From assembly GCA_030765065.1 (NCBI GenBank), contig CM060976.1, positions 57,644,539 to 57,708,538 on the forward strand: DNA of 64,000 bases. The letters are read 5' to 3'. The notes below the pieces were generated by a model that saw nothing but the letters and a program-made list of their open reading frames with translations, was not told where the DNA came from and made no database searches. Source of the stretch: Deroplatys truncata (Eukaryota > Arthropoda > Insecta > Mantodea > Mantidae). Made by a program: the position numbers and the translations under genes. Of this stretch, positions 1-11,400 are shown one piece after another (the stretch's first letter is position 1; each line of letters opens with the position of its first letter).

Positions 1-1085
1 GAATCAGCCATAATAGAGGAACAATGAAAGCTTGGTAACCGAGTCATTAGCAATTTAATAGACAAAGTGGTGCAAGAGAGGAAAAACGTACTAATTTTAT
101 TCTGTAAAAAACTTTTTGTGGTGCTATGCTTTTCAACATTACTACCAAACAAAGGCAGGCATTTATTGTAATAGAATTACTCAACGACTTGACAATTTTA
201 GTGAAAAAGCTACACGAGCTATGATTCTTACCCTGGTCAAGGATTATAAAGTTTGCGATGCAAGTAAATTAATGTTAATGTAGGTTTCCTTTTGTGGCTA
301 GTAACGTAATACATTTTATAGCCCTCTTTCAGGTGTTTTAATATGAAAAATTTCATATAATTTCTAAATTATACTAATTACTAAATATGATCTTTGTCCA
401 TAAAGTCCTATGTGGGCGGAGGTGGGGAATGGTCGGCCGTGCAATACGGTTTATCTCGTCGGCACTACATTTGAGATAGGGAGTGATATGTTTGCTTCTT
501 AATGGTTGATACCATTGTGATGTCATAATGGTTGACAACTCAAGATACGAGTTTTGCAACTAAATAATTATTTATTTGATTTACACAAAACATATCCATT
601 AGATATTGAGAAGGAAGTTTAAAACCCGAGTTAAAACCTTTCAGCTTTTACTCTCTCAGTGCCAGTCACACTTATTTCGAAGGATACACACATGTTGACA
701 CTTAATTTTGAAATAATCATTAGTATATTTGATTCATTTACTTATTCTCACACTTTCTGTGAGATGTGACTAGAATGAAAACATTGACTATGGTCAAGAA
801 ACGCGCCTAAAGGATCTGGTTCCGAAAGTTCCCAAATAGAAATTGTCCAGCAAACAGTAAAGTTCATGTTGAACACTTAATTTAGTAAATTGAATTAATT
901 ACATGCAAGAAAACTACCTAAATAAACCGCGTTTTCATACAACCGGCTTAAGAATAGGTTAAAAGCCAATCCTACCAATGTTAAATTTGCTAAATTAATA
1001 ACCCATCATTCTTAGGAACTGAATATTTTACATCCGCATTCACTGATCCACTTTTATCCAAAAAGTTTGCTGATAAGATAGGATA
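1..1085. other. AT-rich stretch, nothing recognised
   Basis: About 1.1 kb of low-complexity, AT-rich DNA without a reading frame, RNA gene or repeat that I recognise. Short frames on both strands lack any known motif and are treated as chance. Confidence 0.5.
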
Positions 1086-1620
1086 GAACTAGAAGCGGAG
1101 AGGGACATAGACCTCGACCTAGGCAGATCTTCTATGCCTATCCCCTGACGGGGCGTCCCTGGGAGGGTGGGATGAGGTGAGAGGAGACAGAGGGCGGCCG
1201 GACAAACAGGCATGACAGGCAGAGAGCAGGATGCTACCATTCACAGGTTTGAGCTCTCCGGGTTGTGGCTGGTATAGTCGACTCCCTTCTCCCAACCTGT
1301 GGGCTTATACATCCCCTGGGGGCCCCGGGACCCGGAGACCGCGCCCATTCCGGGGACGAAGGCTTCCTTAGAGCATCCTATTCCCCTGCTATGCACCCAC
1401 CTCCCTCCGACACTTTCAACCCTGAAAGAAACCAAGCAGATAAGAGGTGAATTGTAATGAGAATGGAGAATCAGCCATAGAAATGGAGATGAAATGGTGG
1501 GACAACAAATTTGGGAATGTCATGATTCTAGCATTCGCCTAGGAACCCGGGGCAACCGCCGAAAATAACCCGTTTGTCAGGAAGGGCGGTCACGGAAATC
1601 TAACCCTCGGTAGTATGTTG
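1086..1620 (-). repeat. S1 SINE-like retroposon copy
   Basis: GC-rich block matching four other blocks here (5600-5910, 30305-30715, 36085-36400, 38285-39095). Shared landmarks in this orientation are a CACTTTCAACCCTGAAAG-type segment, then ATTCGCCTAGGAACCCGGGG, then a block with CCGAAAATAACCC and a final CACGGAAATCTAACCC-type segment. The last part corresponds to the inverted pol III B-box seen better in the other copies. The strand is set by that B-box. Family assignment is by cross-matching within the window; the exact ends are uncertain. Confidence 0.6.
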
Positions 1621-2318
1621 TTTAAGAGAGATAGCATTTTTTCTCAGTTATACCGTCCTTCGATTAGCATTTCTCGTATAAGCTATTATTTTTAAAAGTA
1701 ACCAACATCTTAACACTAAAGTAGATCCACAACGGCATCCGGGGGCCCTTTTTTATCACAGTAAAATTGTATTTACTATCTTCTGCAGTTTCTGTGAAAC
1801 GGGTCATTTATGGTGGAAAATGTAATTCACAAAAAAGTAAAAATGGAGGAAAAGTAACAAAAATATATATATTTGCATAGAAAAATCCATATGGTTTGAA
1901 CACATATAAGCATCCATATTGAATAGTATTACCAAATTGTACAGTGAAACTTCCCTTAAAAGAAGGGCTAAAGTTTATTTCTCTACTTCGAGGTATATAG
2001 CAGTTAGGTTATTCTTCTGTGAAATAGTGCAGAATTAATGGTAAAAATGGCAGATGCTGGAGTATATATTTAAAATATAAGTTTAGTGCTCACAGTGATA
2101 AAGTATATATTAAATTAAAGAGGGAATTCGAATTTATAAAATTTATAAGACTGCATGAAAGCTACAAATGTCATTTGTGTCAATATACGCCATTTGGTCT
2201 CCCCTTAATTATTCTTTGTTCAAATTCAATTGAATGACACAGAAAATGTGAGAACAACGGATGATATGTACCAATAAATGAGTATGCTTTCAAATAAATC
2301 TTGTGTGTTACATTCAAA
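1621..2318. other. AT-rich stretch, nothing recognised
   Basis: No gene or named element seen; AT-rich sequence with A-runs and short TA-rich segments. Confidence 0.4.
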
Positions 2319-3101
2319 TGACTTTCTCTGCTCTCGATGTCTTACATGTGTGTATACAGATTATTCTTAAGAAAGTCTATTTTCCAATCTAGTTCATTTT
2401 AATCGAGATAAACCTTTACAGAAATAGTCACATACACATAAAGAGAAAAACGATAGTCAAATGTTTTGGAACCGGACGCTGTATACTCACCATATAATTC
2501 CATACTGTTTCCATGACATCGCGAGAAACAATTGAAAATCGAAAGCGCTTTAAAATAATAACTACTGAACAATTCGAACGATTATTGCTCGGGAAATGGC
2601 TGATGTCACAAAAAAGGTTGTTTGAAATAAATTCTCTGTTTTAAAGAAATTATCGTTTACCAGTTTAACGTTTACCAGTTATGAAAGATTAAAAAAGTTT
2701 CCTTCCCAATGAAAAACACTTCACAAGTTATTCCCAGAAAATTCAAGTTAGAAAGCGGATTTGTTATGTAAATATATTTAATAAACGGCAGTTTAATCCA
2801 CATCGTTAGTAATTTTTTTCAAAAAATAAAAAAATTCAAAAAATATTCCATGTAAAGGATAGTTTGGGTGAGGGATTTTCTTGAAAATCTTCGTTTGGTG
2901 TTTATCCCAAATTTCATTTTTGAGTTATTCAGTTCATAGACACACTCAAACACACATACACATACACACACAAACACATCTTTTATAAAAATACTTTTTC
3001 TGAATTCGGGGACCTCAAAACATGTATTTCCGGTGAAATGTCGATATCGAATTTTTGGGCTGAATCCAATACTTTACTTACTATGTACATGGTAGAGAAA
3101 A
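2319..3101 (+). repeat. Family A repeat, full-length, older subfamily
   Basis: Starts in the GTGTTACATTCAAATGACTT segment and ends with CTTACTATGTACATGGTAGA-type sequence, the two ends typical of the family. It carries the body landmarks seen in all copies: a TTACCAGTTATG-like segment, ATTCCCAGAAAATTCAAG, a G-rich block before TTTTCTTGAAAATCTTCG, a CA-rich microsatellite at about 2940-2980, and CATGTATTTCCGGTGAAATG near the end. Its middle resembles the copy at 58523-59374 (CATGACATCGCGAGAAACAA), which suggests a distinct, older subfamily. No coding capacity is visible. Confidence 0.75.
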
Positions 3102-3134
3102 TAAAAAAAAATCTCCCAACATAGCGAATAGTCT

Positions 3135-3225
3135 CGAAGTTCAGCTGATAGAGCATCTACTTGCTGCCTCAAGGGTCTCTGCTTAAATTCCTGCTTGAAC
3201 TTGAGAGAATTCTTTTTCCTTAATG
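3135..3225 (+). repeat. tRNA-derived SINE head
   Basis: TTCAGCTGATAGAGC (box A-like) is followed after about 30 bases by TGCTTAAATTCCTG (box B-like), the layout of a pol III promoter from a tRNA. The TTTTTCC stretch just after could be a pol III stop. The sequence does not fold into a proper tRNA by eye, so I call it a SINE and not a tRNA gene. Confidence 0.5.
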
Positions 3226-3339
3226 AAGTAATTACTCGATACGTTCATGTGTGTTAGTGTGTGCAATGTAATAAAGATTTACAGGACTGTCGCTAGGTCA
3301 TTATTAGCGACACATTTAGCATCATAATAAGCACAATTA

Positions 3340-4627
3340 CTAGGGCGGATCGAAAAGTAACGCACAATAATTTTTTCTGCCTTGGTATTGCAGCTGGAAT
3401 GTTGCAATTTCACACAGATATAGTTTGGAGTTTAAACTACAAAGAGTAGTTTTTGTTTCCTGTGCAGCTCTAGCGTGAACTACGGAACAAACATTGCTCA
3501 TGTTACTGTTGTCCACGTGTGAAGAGCAGAGAGGTGTGGTTCGATATTTTTGGGTCAAAGGGCATAAACCAAGTCATTTTCACAGGGACATGCGTGGCAT
3601 GTAAGGGAATGATTGTATGGACCGTAGCAATGTCTCCAGGTGGTGTGCATTCTTCCTAGAGGGCCGTGTGAACCTTAGTGTTTCGCCATGCTCCGGGAGG
3701 GCGTAACAGCTGCAACCCCACAGAATGTCAGAGGCATTGAGGCGCAACTGCGAACCTTATCACAACAGTTCAACATTTCCTATGGTGCAGTGTACGATAT
3801 TGTTCATGACACGTTGAAATTTCGTAAAGCTAGTGCTCGCTGGGTGCCTAAGAACCTGACAGACAACCACAAAGGACAGCGAATGATGACAGCTTGGATC
3901 ACCTAGCGCGGTACACCGCAGAAAGGCATGACTTTCTGAAAGGAATCGTCACTGGTTATGAGTCGTGGGCATATACTACACGCCCGAAACCAAGCAGGCA
4001 AGTATGGAGTGTAAACATAATGGTTCCCCAGTGAAGAAAATGTTCAAAGTGACTCAATCTGCTAGGAAATTGCTTGTGACGGTGTTCTGGGATATGCATG
4101 GTGTTGTATTGGTGGACTTTGCTGAACACGGGACCACTGTGAATGCTGCAGCCTATATGAAAACTTTGGTGAAGTTGCATGGTGCCCTCCGTGACAAACG
4201 CCGCAACATGAATGCGGTCTGTGTCAAAATTCTTCATGACAATGCTCCCCCCATGTTGCTGCTACTGTTCGTCAGAAAGTCACAAAATTTGGTTGGGAGG
4301 TGCTCCAGCATTCACCATACAGTCCGGACCTTGCACCGTCGGAATTTCATCTTTTTGTTCCCATGAAGAAATTCCTGGTCGGCCAACGCTTTGCCACAAA
4401 TGTGGAAGTGAAATCAGCAATCCGCAGATGGCTATACTCCAAGGAAACGGACTTCTACGAACTGGGCATATTGAAACTGGTATCACGATGGGAGAAATGT
4501 GTTGAGAGTGGCTATGTCGAAAAATAGGTAAAAGGTGTAATTTCATTTGTGATTTTGGTTTTTGTTTTTACTATTAAACTTTTTTGTAAAAAAAAATTAT
4601 TGTGCGTTTCGTTTCGACCCGCCCGCA
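3340..4627 (+). mobile_element. mariner-like transposon, copy 1
   Basis: About 1.29 kb between TA dinucleotides (3338-3339 and 4628-4629). The left end has GGGCGGATCGAAAAGTAACG and the right end reads the same way on the other strand with a few differences (GGGCGGGTCGAAACGAAACG), both running into GCACAATAA plus T-run. TA target duplication and a TIR of about 30 bases are standard for mariner. It contains a dead transposase. A second member lies at 18167-19354. Confidence 0.9.
3500..4527 (+). pseudogene. mariner transposase, broken
   Basis: The frame begins at an ATG at 3500 and the protein runs through helix-turn-helix-like sequence (EEQRGVVRYF, then FNISYGAVYDIVHD) into ARWVPKNLTDNHKGQRMM, a mariner hallmark, and on to the catalytic region. 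The usual first catalytic motif GDESW reads GYESW at about 3955-3970, so the first Asp is lost. The second Asp is in HDNAP (4238-4240). The third position is Glu in APSEFHLF (4342-4344) instead of the mariner Asp; with one missing base restored, 34 residues separate it from the second Asp. The end is YVEK followed by a stop at 4525-4527. Several frame changes and an internal stop make it inactive. Identity as mariner is firm; a relationship to the irritans group is my inference. Confidence 0.88.
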
Positions 4628-5599
4628 TATATATCACTAGCTTTTGACACAAAGTTAGCTTAATAAATATAATGAAGCCTAAACTGCAAGTGTCTGTTCT
4701 TTGGAACCTCTGATCATTTACTAAAGTGACGTATTTTTATTTCAATTACAAGAATAAATAGTTTAGCCTCAAAAGTTTTTTTTGACCAAAATCATATGTA
4801 ACTTCATGCTGTTTAATTCTTAGTGTACCTATGAAATTCAGCATGCATAAATGAAAATGTTACGAGCCTATTGTAGACATTTGTACATTTCTTCACATAA
4901 TGAACTGCATAAAGTAACACTCCTTCTAAGTCATCTCGTAGCTGTATTTTCCTTCATAGCTAGCTCTCATTTTCCCTAATGGTTGTTATTTTAGACTTAG
5001 GTAATTTGTAACGGCTTCTTGGGTGCATGGCCATCAAAATGCCTACAACCATGTGCATTTTTGAAACCCGTCAGGCCTTAGGAGCAGTCAGACGAGACTT
5101 CCATTAAATAGAACACATTCCACCTAGACTATAGTAGGTCCGTTGTGTTTCCAACGTGAGCCCTAGGAGATACGTATGAAGGTAGGACCCAAAGAGCAGC
5201 TATGTCCGGATTTTGGGGTCCCTACTATCCTGACGTCAGCTAGTCGTGCCTTACAGCTCCATTTAAACAACCTGAGCCTACTGACATTCTACTCTAAGCG
5301 GAGTTGTGGGGAAGCTGCGTTGCCACATTGTGTTATAGCATGTGTCAGCTGGTTATCAGTGTGCTGAATAGCAAACAACTCGCTGGGATGTAATGCTAGT
5401 GAGCAGTAGTAAACCACGCCAACATGAAACGTGTCACAGCTCAAAGTACAGCTTGTAGGTGAAGGAAAACGAGGGTGGTGGCATCTTAGCGCCTAGAGCA
5501 ACAGCGGAGAGGACGTTGCCATGGAAACTACACCTAAAAGTTTTAGAGATCTTATCTTATTTAAATTCTACCGTAGCCACTCGCTGGGGGGTGTATACG
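4628..5599. other. Unassigned stretch
   Basis: The first half is AT-rich and featureless. From about 5000 to 5600 base composition becomes more balanced, with short open frames (for example 5176-5367 and 5459-5653) that I cannot match to any family. It could be an unrecognised retroelement piece. Confidence 0.35.
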
Positions 5600-5910
5600 A
5601 GACAGTTCTCAGGAAGGAAGAGGACCCTAGCAGTCCCGCCAAGCGCCAGGTGAAATCTTTCCAAAGCGCAAATTTTAATATCCTGCTGCAATATATCAAC
5701 CCCCGTCGCCTGATCCCACAGTCCTGAAACAGATAAAAGGAAATGATGGAGAAAGGAAATGCTGTACAGGAAATTCTTGGTAGAACAGAAACTACCTCAG
5801 AATTCGCCTAGGAAATAACCCATGTTCAGAGTGACCGTCGCAACGGGAATCGAACCCGAAACTTCCGGAATGCTAGCCTCACACGTTAGCGCAGAGCAAT
5901 CTTGCTAGGT
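5600..5910 (-). repeat. S1 SINE-like retroposon copy with tRNA-like head
   Basis: On the reverse strand this reads from a tRNA-like head: GCTCTGCGCTAACGTGTGAGG, then a clear box B, GGTTCGATTCCCG (5842-5856 on the forward strand as its complement), then TTTCCTAGGCGAATTCTGAG and a pyrimidine-rich body. The head phrase CGTGTGAGGCT is shared with the forward-strand S1 copies at 36085 and 38285. The 5-prime head and box B make pol III ancestry likely. Confidence 0.65.
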
Positions 5911-6404
5911 AGGAGAAGAAGGTACGATGAGAAAAGAAGTGGATGTCATGGAACCTTAACATTTAGAACCCACCAAGATTCTCCAGGATCATGGATAGCT
6001 GTCCAATGGACGGAAATAAAATAATCATACAATAAGAAGTGTAACTATTATATTTTTGGTAGTGTACGAAAATTAAGTTTTTCAGTAAACACCTGCCTCG
6101 GTTGACCTAACACAATAAGTGTACAATGATATCCAGAAATTGCAAAACCAGAAGGCATTACTAAACCTTGGTAATACAATAGCAAGGAAGTAAAGTATTA
6201 GAAAACGAATAATGAGAAAAAATAGAGCAAGTCGTTAAGCCCGTAATGTACCATTTTGATCGACTTCATTATAATACGCTAATTACACTGAGTACCTGAA
6301 CTGTGATAATACTTCAGCGACTCATGGTTTTACTCGGCGGCACGCGCAGAGACTTTCAACACCTTGAAAGCAACAATCCATTCTCCAGGTAAGGAATGAA
6401 ATAT
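5911..6404. other. AT-rich stretch with a small S1 scrap
   Basis: Nothing recognised except 6330-6400, where GAGACTTTCAACACCTTGAA resembles the matching segment of the reverse-strand S1 copies. Confidence 0.35.
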
Positions 6405-6816
6405 AGGGTTATTCAAAAAGAAGGAAGAGACTTTAAATATTTATTTCTGCTGAACGACAATAATGGCGACACATGCGATATATCATTGAATAGAGAAAAG
6501 TTCAAAATTTTATTTGGTGTGTTCAAAATGAGCATCATTAGTTATGCGAGGACGACCAGTGCTTTTCCGTTTGCATACGCAACCGTCTCCTACGAATTTA
6601 TTGTCTCAATTGTAACATTTTTATAACAAAGCGGCTCGTTGTTGAACTTATAACGAAATGCACACTGGATTCACTCTTTGCATAATGCAGCACACAAAAC
6701 GAATTTTCCTGTGGAGTCGCCATTTTCTCGTAAACAAACACAACGTATGTGTCGCTATCTATTGTCGTTCATTAAAAATAAATATTTAAAGTCTGTTCCT
6801 TCTTTTTGAATAACCT
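6405..6816. mobile_element. MITE with ~70-bp terminal inverted repeats
   Basis: The left end (GGTTATTCAAAAAGAAGGAA, then GACTTTAAATATTTATTT and GAACGACAATA) is repeated inverted at the right end with few differences over about 70 bases. The interior is about 270 bases and has no recognisable protein. A clear target duplication is not visible (the left flank is TATA, the right flank GTGTGC), so the superfamily is open. A short frame from 6396 to 6626 is probably incidental. Confidence 0.75.
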
Positions 6817-8110
6817 TGTGTGCATTTTAAATAAAATAAATTATGTTCATTGTAATTTTAATATTCCAATAAATACAGTTTATGTCTTTTGCTTTAATAT
6901 GTGATTCTTTCAGTTTAACTGCAAAAATTACTAAATACGACCTGGACTCAACAGTACTGCTATCTGTTGCAATAGTCGCCAACGCGCTCAAGATTCTGCC
7001 ATCAGATTCATAACTACACACAATTAATCACACAAGATCTTTTCGTAAGAACTCAAACTGCTTAAATTATAGTATGGTCGACCAAAAACAGTCGTATGAA
7101 ACTCGACTATAACGGTAATTAAGACGCTCGTATGAAAATTATGAAACACTCAATTATTACTATTATAGTCTTGTTGCATCGCTACATTCTTAGAACCCAA
7201 CTTAATGTAAACACGTGACGTCATTAACTAGCCGCGATACGCGGGAACCAAAGCGAACCATAATACAATATTAAATATGCGCAATTATCTGGACTTTTTT
7301 TTTTAAAAAAAAAGGGGGGTTACTCAAACGCACTTCAAAATCTTTGATTAATATGAATAGTAAATAATATGAATTAAAGAAGTTGTAGCTTCCGCTTAAT
7401 ATTCTGGTGTCGTTCACTTCTCTTCTGTATTCCTACGATAATGACGAGTAGACGGTAAGAAGATAAACATGGCCGCATACGCAAGCGCAAAACGCAAGGC
7501 TAACGTGGAGGGATACAAAATGTTTTGTTTACATCGAGTCCGGTTGTATGGCTGGATTGACTATAGACAAACTAACGATCTGGTAACGCGGTGACATGTG
7601 AAGTCAGAGCATTCATGTAACGCAAGGACAAAATATTACTTTGTTTCAGGAGTCTGAAGAGCAAAACCGAGGAAGAATGAGAATGAGAGAGAGCTGGCAA
7701 AGTCAAATTGTTGAAAAGCACCAGTAATAGTGCAAGCATTTTCAGAATACACTATATTCTGTTTTAGCATCACATGCAAATGAATTTTCATGTACCCTAA
7801 GGCAACATACTGATCACAGGACAGATTTAGCTTTAAAACATGACATGTTGACAGCGTACGAGTTAGTGCAGAGATGACTTCCGCACTGCAGTCAAGTTGT
7901 CTCCCATCCTATTTCCCACATGTTCGTTGGCCCAGCCATCTCAAGCCATTACTTGCGCAATGTAATTGTTCTCGTTCATTCGCTCTATAGACCGTTGCCT
8001 CTACACACAACTATCTCAGGTCGTATAGTCATTCCGAACATAATCGAATTTCGGCATTGCAGTGCTGCTATCAGCATTAAAAATACTAATGGCTTAAGGA
8101 AGCATGAGCG
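6817..8110. other. Unassigned stretch
   Basis: No gene recognised. A homopolymer junction of T, A and G runs lies at 7294-7319. A short open frame at 7920-8192 overlaps the SINE that follows and has no recognisable motif. Confidence 0.4.
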
Positions 8111-8111
8111 A

Positions 8112-8225
8112 ATATTATTCAATCGATCTGAAGTCGAGTGGTCAGCGTTTTGGCTTTTCAATCCAGGGATCCGGGGCTCGATTCCTGGTTGAGACGGTGG
8201 ACATTTTCTGTAACTGGAACAGGCT
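8112..8225 (+). repeat. tRNA-derived SINE
   Basis: AAGTCGAGTGGTCAGCG (box A-like, about 8131-8147) and GGGCTCGATTCCTGGTT (box B, about 8174-8190) sit about 30 bases apart, as in a tRNA-derived pol III promoter. The following GAGACGGTGGACATTTTCTG is probably the SINE body. It differs from S1 and S2. Confidence 0.65.
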
Positions 8226-8275
8226 ATCTAAGAATTTAACATAAATTCAGGGATAAGACAAATAGATTCCCTGAC

Positions 8276-9180
8276 CACATTATTATTTAATATTGTGTTA
8301 AAAGAGATAATAAGGAAGATTTAAATAAATCCTGGAGGTACAATCTTTAACCGTACTAGGCAATATTTAGCCTATGCAGATGACATAGTACTTTTAGCTA
8401 GAAATATAAACGCTATGAATGAGACTTTAAGCAGTAGCTGCAAACAGAAGCTACTTTAGCAGGACTGGAGATAAATTACAATAAAAATAAATACATGGGA
8501 AGTGTAAAAAATGGAAATGATATAATATTAAATGGAGAAAGATATGGAAAAGTAAATCCATTTAATTATTTGGGATAAATGATGAATAATGATAATGATG
8601 TACTGAAGGAAATTAGAGAGAGAATAGCAGAATGTAACCGATGTCTCCATGCTCTCAACAATTTAATGAAACCCAGATATATTGGCAAGAAGATAAAAAT
8701 AAGACTGTATAAGGTGATAATTAAACTTATTGTGACATACGGAAGTGGAAATTGGGTACTAACTGAGAGAGCAAAAATAATACTTGCAACATGGGAAAGG
8801 AAGATATTAAGAAAGATCTATAGACCAGTATGTGATGATGGAATTTGCCGTATTAGAACAAATAATGAAACAGCAGAACAATATAAAGATTTGGATATAG
8901 TGAAAGATATAAAAATTAGAAGACTTCAATGACTGGGCCATTTGATAAGAATGGAAGACACAAGGATTCCAAAAATCACATTAGAGGCAAGACTGGATAA
9001 TAAGAGGAGAATTGGATGCCCAAAACTGAGATGATGTGGAAGATGATTTGAGTTCAATGGGTGTAAGAACATGGAGAAGGTAGGCACAGGACTGAGTCGA
9101 ATGATGGCATATCATTAGGGAGGCAAAGGTCAAACTTTGTAGCGCCAGAGGAAGAAGAAGAAGAATAAGAAGAATTCCCC
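8276..9180 (+). pseudogene. LINE reverse transcriptase, C-terminal fragment
   Basis: The fragment starts inside the reverse transcriptase with PLLFNIVL and reaches the catalytic motif YADDIVLLAR (YADD at 8373-8384). After a disrupted stretch the frame 8579-8932 carries the typical insect LINE thumb and C-terminal sequence: GKKIKIRLYKVIIKLIVTYG, then WERKILRKIY, DGICRIRTNNE and DIVKDIKIRRLQ. More of the C-terminus continues in other frames to a (GAAGAA)n tract at about 9150-9172, which is likely the 3-prime tail. The 5-prime part is missing and there are several stops and frame changes, so it is a dead 5-prime-truncated copy. The clade cannot be settled by eye. Confidence 0.88.
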
Positions 9181-9899
9181 ACCCTCCGCAGAGGCTAGGT
9201 GTGAATTTGAGTGTGTTTCCTAATGAAAAACAGACATAAAGACAAAGCCCCTGAGATGACAACAGAAGTTAAAAGAGGCTATACAAATGAAACAAAAAGT
9301 AGATTACTCAGAAGTTTCATTAAACGCCATTCAACTTATGTTATACATTTCTTATGGTGCTAATTTTGGCCATATATATCTACAAAAATATTCCATATAC
9401 ATGTTGCTGCAGAAATGAATACAACGAATTCAAAGGATATTGACGGGAAGCTAGATAAGCATTTTGAGATAGAGAGCATATGATCCATTTTGCCAAATTT
9501 AAAATATAGGATGCGTTTTTGATATAGGACATAGTGCTGATAGGTCAATATGAGGCGAATACACCTTAAACGTATGCTTAAATCCGCCTCAAGAAGTAGA
9601 ACTGCATTATATTTGACATTTATTGCCTCTTCTATATTGATAAAAATTTCGACTACGAGGTTAGGAACGTCAATGATAATACATCAGTTGACTTCAGATC
9701 GCATTAAGAGGCTAGAACAATAATTGTAGCCCAGTAGACAGATCGCTGGTCGCTCCAAATGTATTAATGCATTATTTGTGTTGCTTTTGTATGGTTTACA
9801 TTTGATCATTTTTATATTAATCATAACATACCCTTAGTGATTAAAGGAAGTGGTTTGCATTTCAATAAGGAGTTCAATATCGAGATTTCATCCGAGATC
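9181..9899. other. AT-rich stretch, nothing recognised
   Basis: Short frames at 8981-9262 and 9360-9548 on the reverse strand show no known motif. No repeat match was seen within the window. Confidence 0.4.
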
Positions 9900-10340
9900 C
9901 ATTAAACCACCCCCCAAAATTTGTTTTTAGAAGAATACCCGGTTTGTGTGTGTTTATATGTGTATGAACGACTCAAAAACGAATAGTAAATACTAAATTC
10001 AATGTTTGTGTTGGATACTATTTGAGCATGTCTCAAATCCAAATTAGTATACATGGGAATATTGTTGATATGTTTCATTTTCTCAAGTTTGTCTAAACAC
10101 TTTAATTGAAACATATCTGCAATGCATTTTAGATATTAATGTGACAAATCACATGTGCATCTTCAATTGTATACGAAGAACCTGAGAAGTCCTGTTCTCA
10201 ATTATTTAATTTAGTGTAACCGGGAAATCCTAAGTGATACACAAAAATTTAGTACAGGAAAAACGTAAATCTCCTTCAGACGTATAGTTTGTGTCAAATA
10301 AGTTTTTTTTCCAGCGTTAACCGCTTTGAAATATTCCATG
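9900..10340 (-). repeat. Family A repeat, divergent partial copy
   Basis: Read on the reverse strand it follows the family body: a microsatellite-like TGTGTGTGTTTATATGTGT block next to GACTCAAAAACGAATAG, then TAAATACTAAATTC. Further right are a TTAGTACAGGAAAAACGTAA segment and GTGTCAAATAAG, matching the region of other copies around the ATGACATAAATT landmark. Both ends are missing or too decayed to place. Confidence 0.6.
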
Positions 10341-10949
10341 TTACATGTTTACGTTTACTCAGAAACATGTTCTGACGGAGTTGCTTAAAACTTTGCAATT
10401 GTTTTTTTAAAAAACAATTGTGTCTATGTCCCGAGTAGTACTTACGGAGTTTTCTGACAGGTGCCACTTCCTCCGTCTTGCTGAGCTTGGTTCATCTGTT
10501 TTCAGAATTGCAGAGCTGCCAACATATGACTAACAAACATCCTTCCGAGAATAAAAAATACACCTTGCACCTCCTTATTCGCAGTGGCGGCCTTAATATT
10601 ACTACTCTTTGCTTAGGTTAATTAGTAACCAGTGGTTACAGAAAAGCACGCGAGAGAAGCGAGCGTGCATTCCTTATTGATGTTCAAGTTTGACTATTTA
10701 TATAACCTTAGGGTCCTGATTCATAGTAGGTAAGGTTTAGTTCTTTTTCTATATAACATTAGGTTTATTAGCAAACAGTTATCACTTCACAAGTGACTTT
10801 TTGATATAATGCATTATCAATAATACACCGCCTAAGCATTTACGTTTATATGAGCGGGAAGCGAACAATAAAAACAACAAACTTAAAAGCTTCTGCAATT
10901 AGCGGATTTGCCTAACTGCAATAGTTTGGTAATCGCATGCGTAACTATC
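10341..10949. other. Unassigned stretch with a short perfect palindrome
   Basis: At 10396-10421 the segment CAATTGTTTTTT is followed by its perfect inverted copy with a one-base centre. The rest, including the locally GC-rich 10440-10680 part, matches nothing I know. Confidence 0.4.
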
Positions 10950-11400
10950 CACTGGGATCATAGCAAGCGATCAAATTCATTAACGAAGAAGGCATACGAA
11001 TCTGTCCCTGTTGTAGAGATAAAGAAACTTGGATTCATATTCTGGCGCATTTTACTAACACAGAACAGTTGAGGAAAAGGTATCCGCCAGCTTCCTTTGT
11101 TAACTCAAGGAGAGGGTTACAAGCTTGTTGGACCTTGCTGGTTGGAAGAGCTGAAGGGGAAGCAATTGTAACATTTTTACAAACGGTTATGCAGCTCAGA
11201 TTGGAGTGAAAGGAAGAGGGTCAAGAGTGGGAAGGGGAGGGTTAGTGGTTATGGGGCGGGTATTTGTTTGTTTTGAAAACAATAGCGTGTGTGCTCGTGA
11301 ACAATTCTTTTTTTTCTTTCTTCTTTTGTTTTATTTGTGATTTTTGTTAGTTTACTTGTTTTTCCTTCTTTTCATGTAAATAGCATTAACTTTAAAGTTC
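10950..11400 (+). pseudogene. LINE 3-prime end: zinc-knuckle tail and T-rich UTR
   Basis: One frame ending in a stop at 11207-11209 reads RICPCCRDKETWIHILAHFT and then RKRYPPASFVNSRRGLQACW. The CPxC...H arrangement after the reverse transcriptase is typical of several LINE clades. The next 190 bases are a G-rich then T-rich tail. A second copy of the same type lies at 30735-31130, also followed by a T-rich tail. Only the last tenth of the element is present. Confidence 0.65.
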
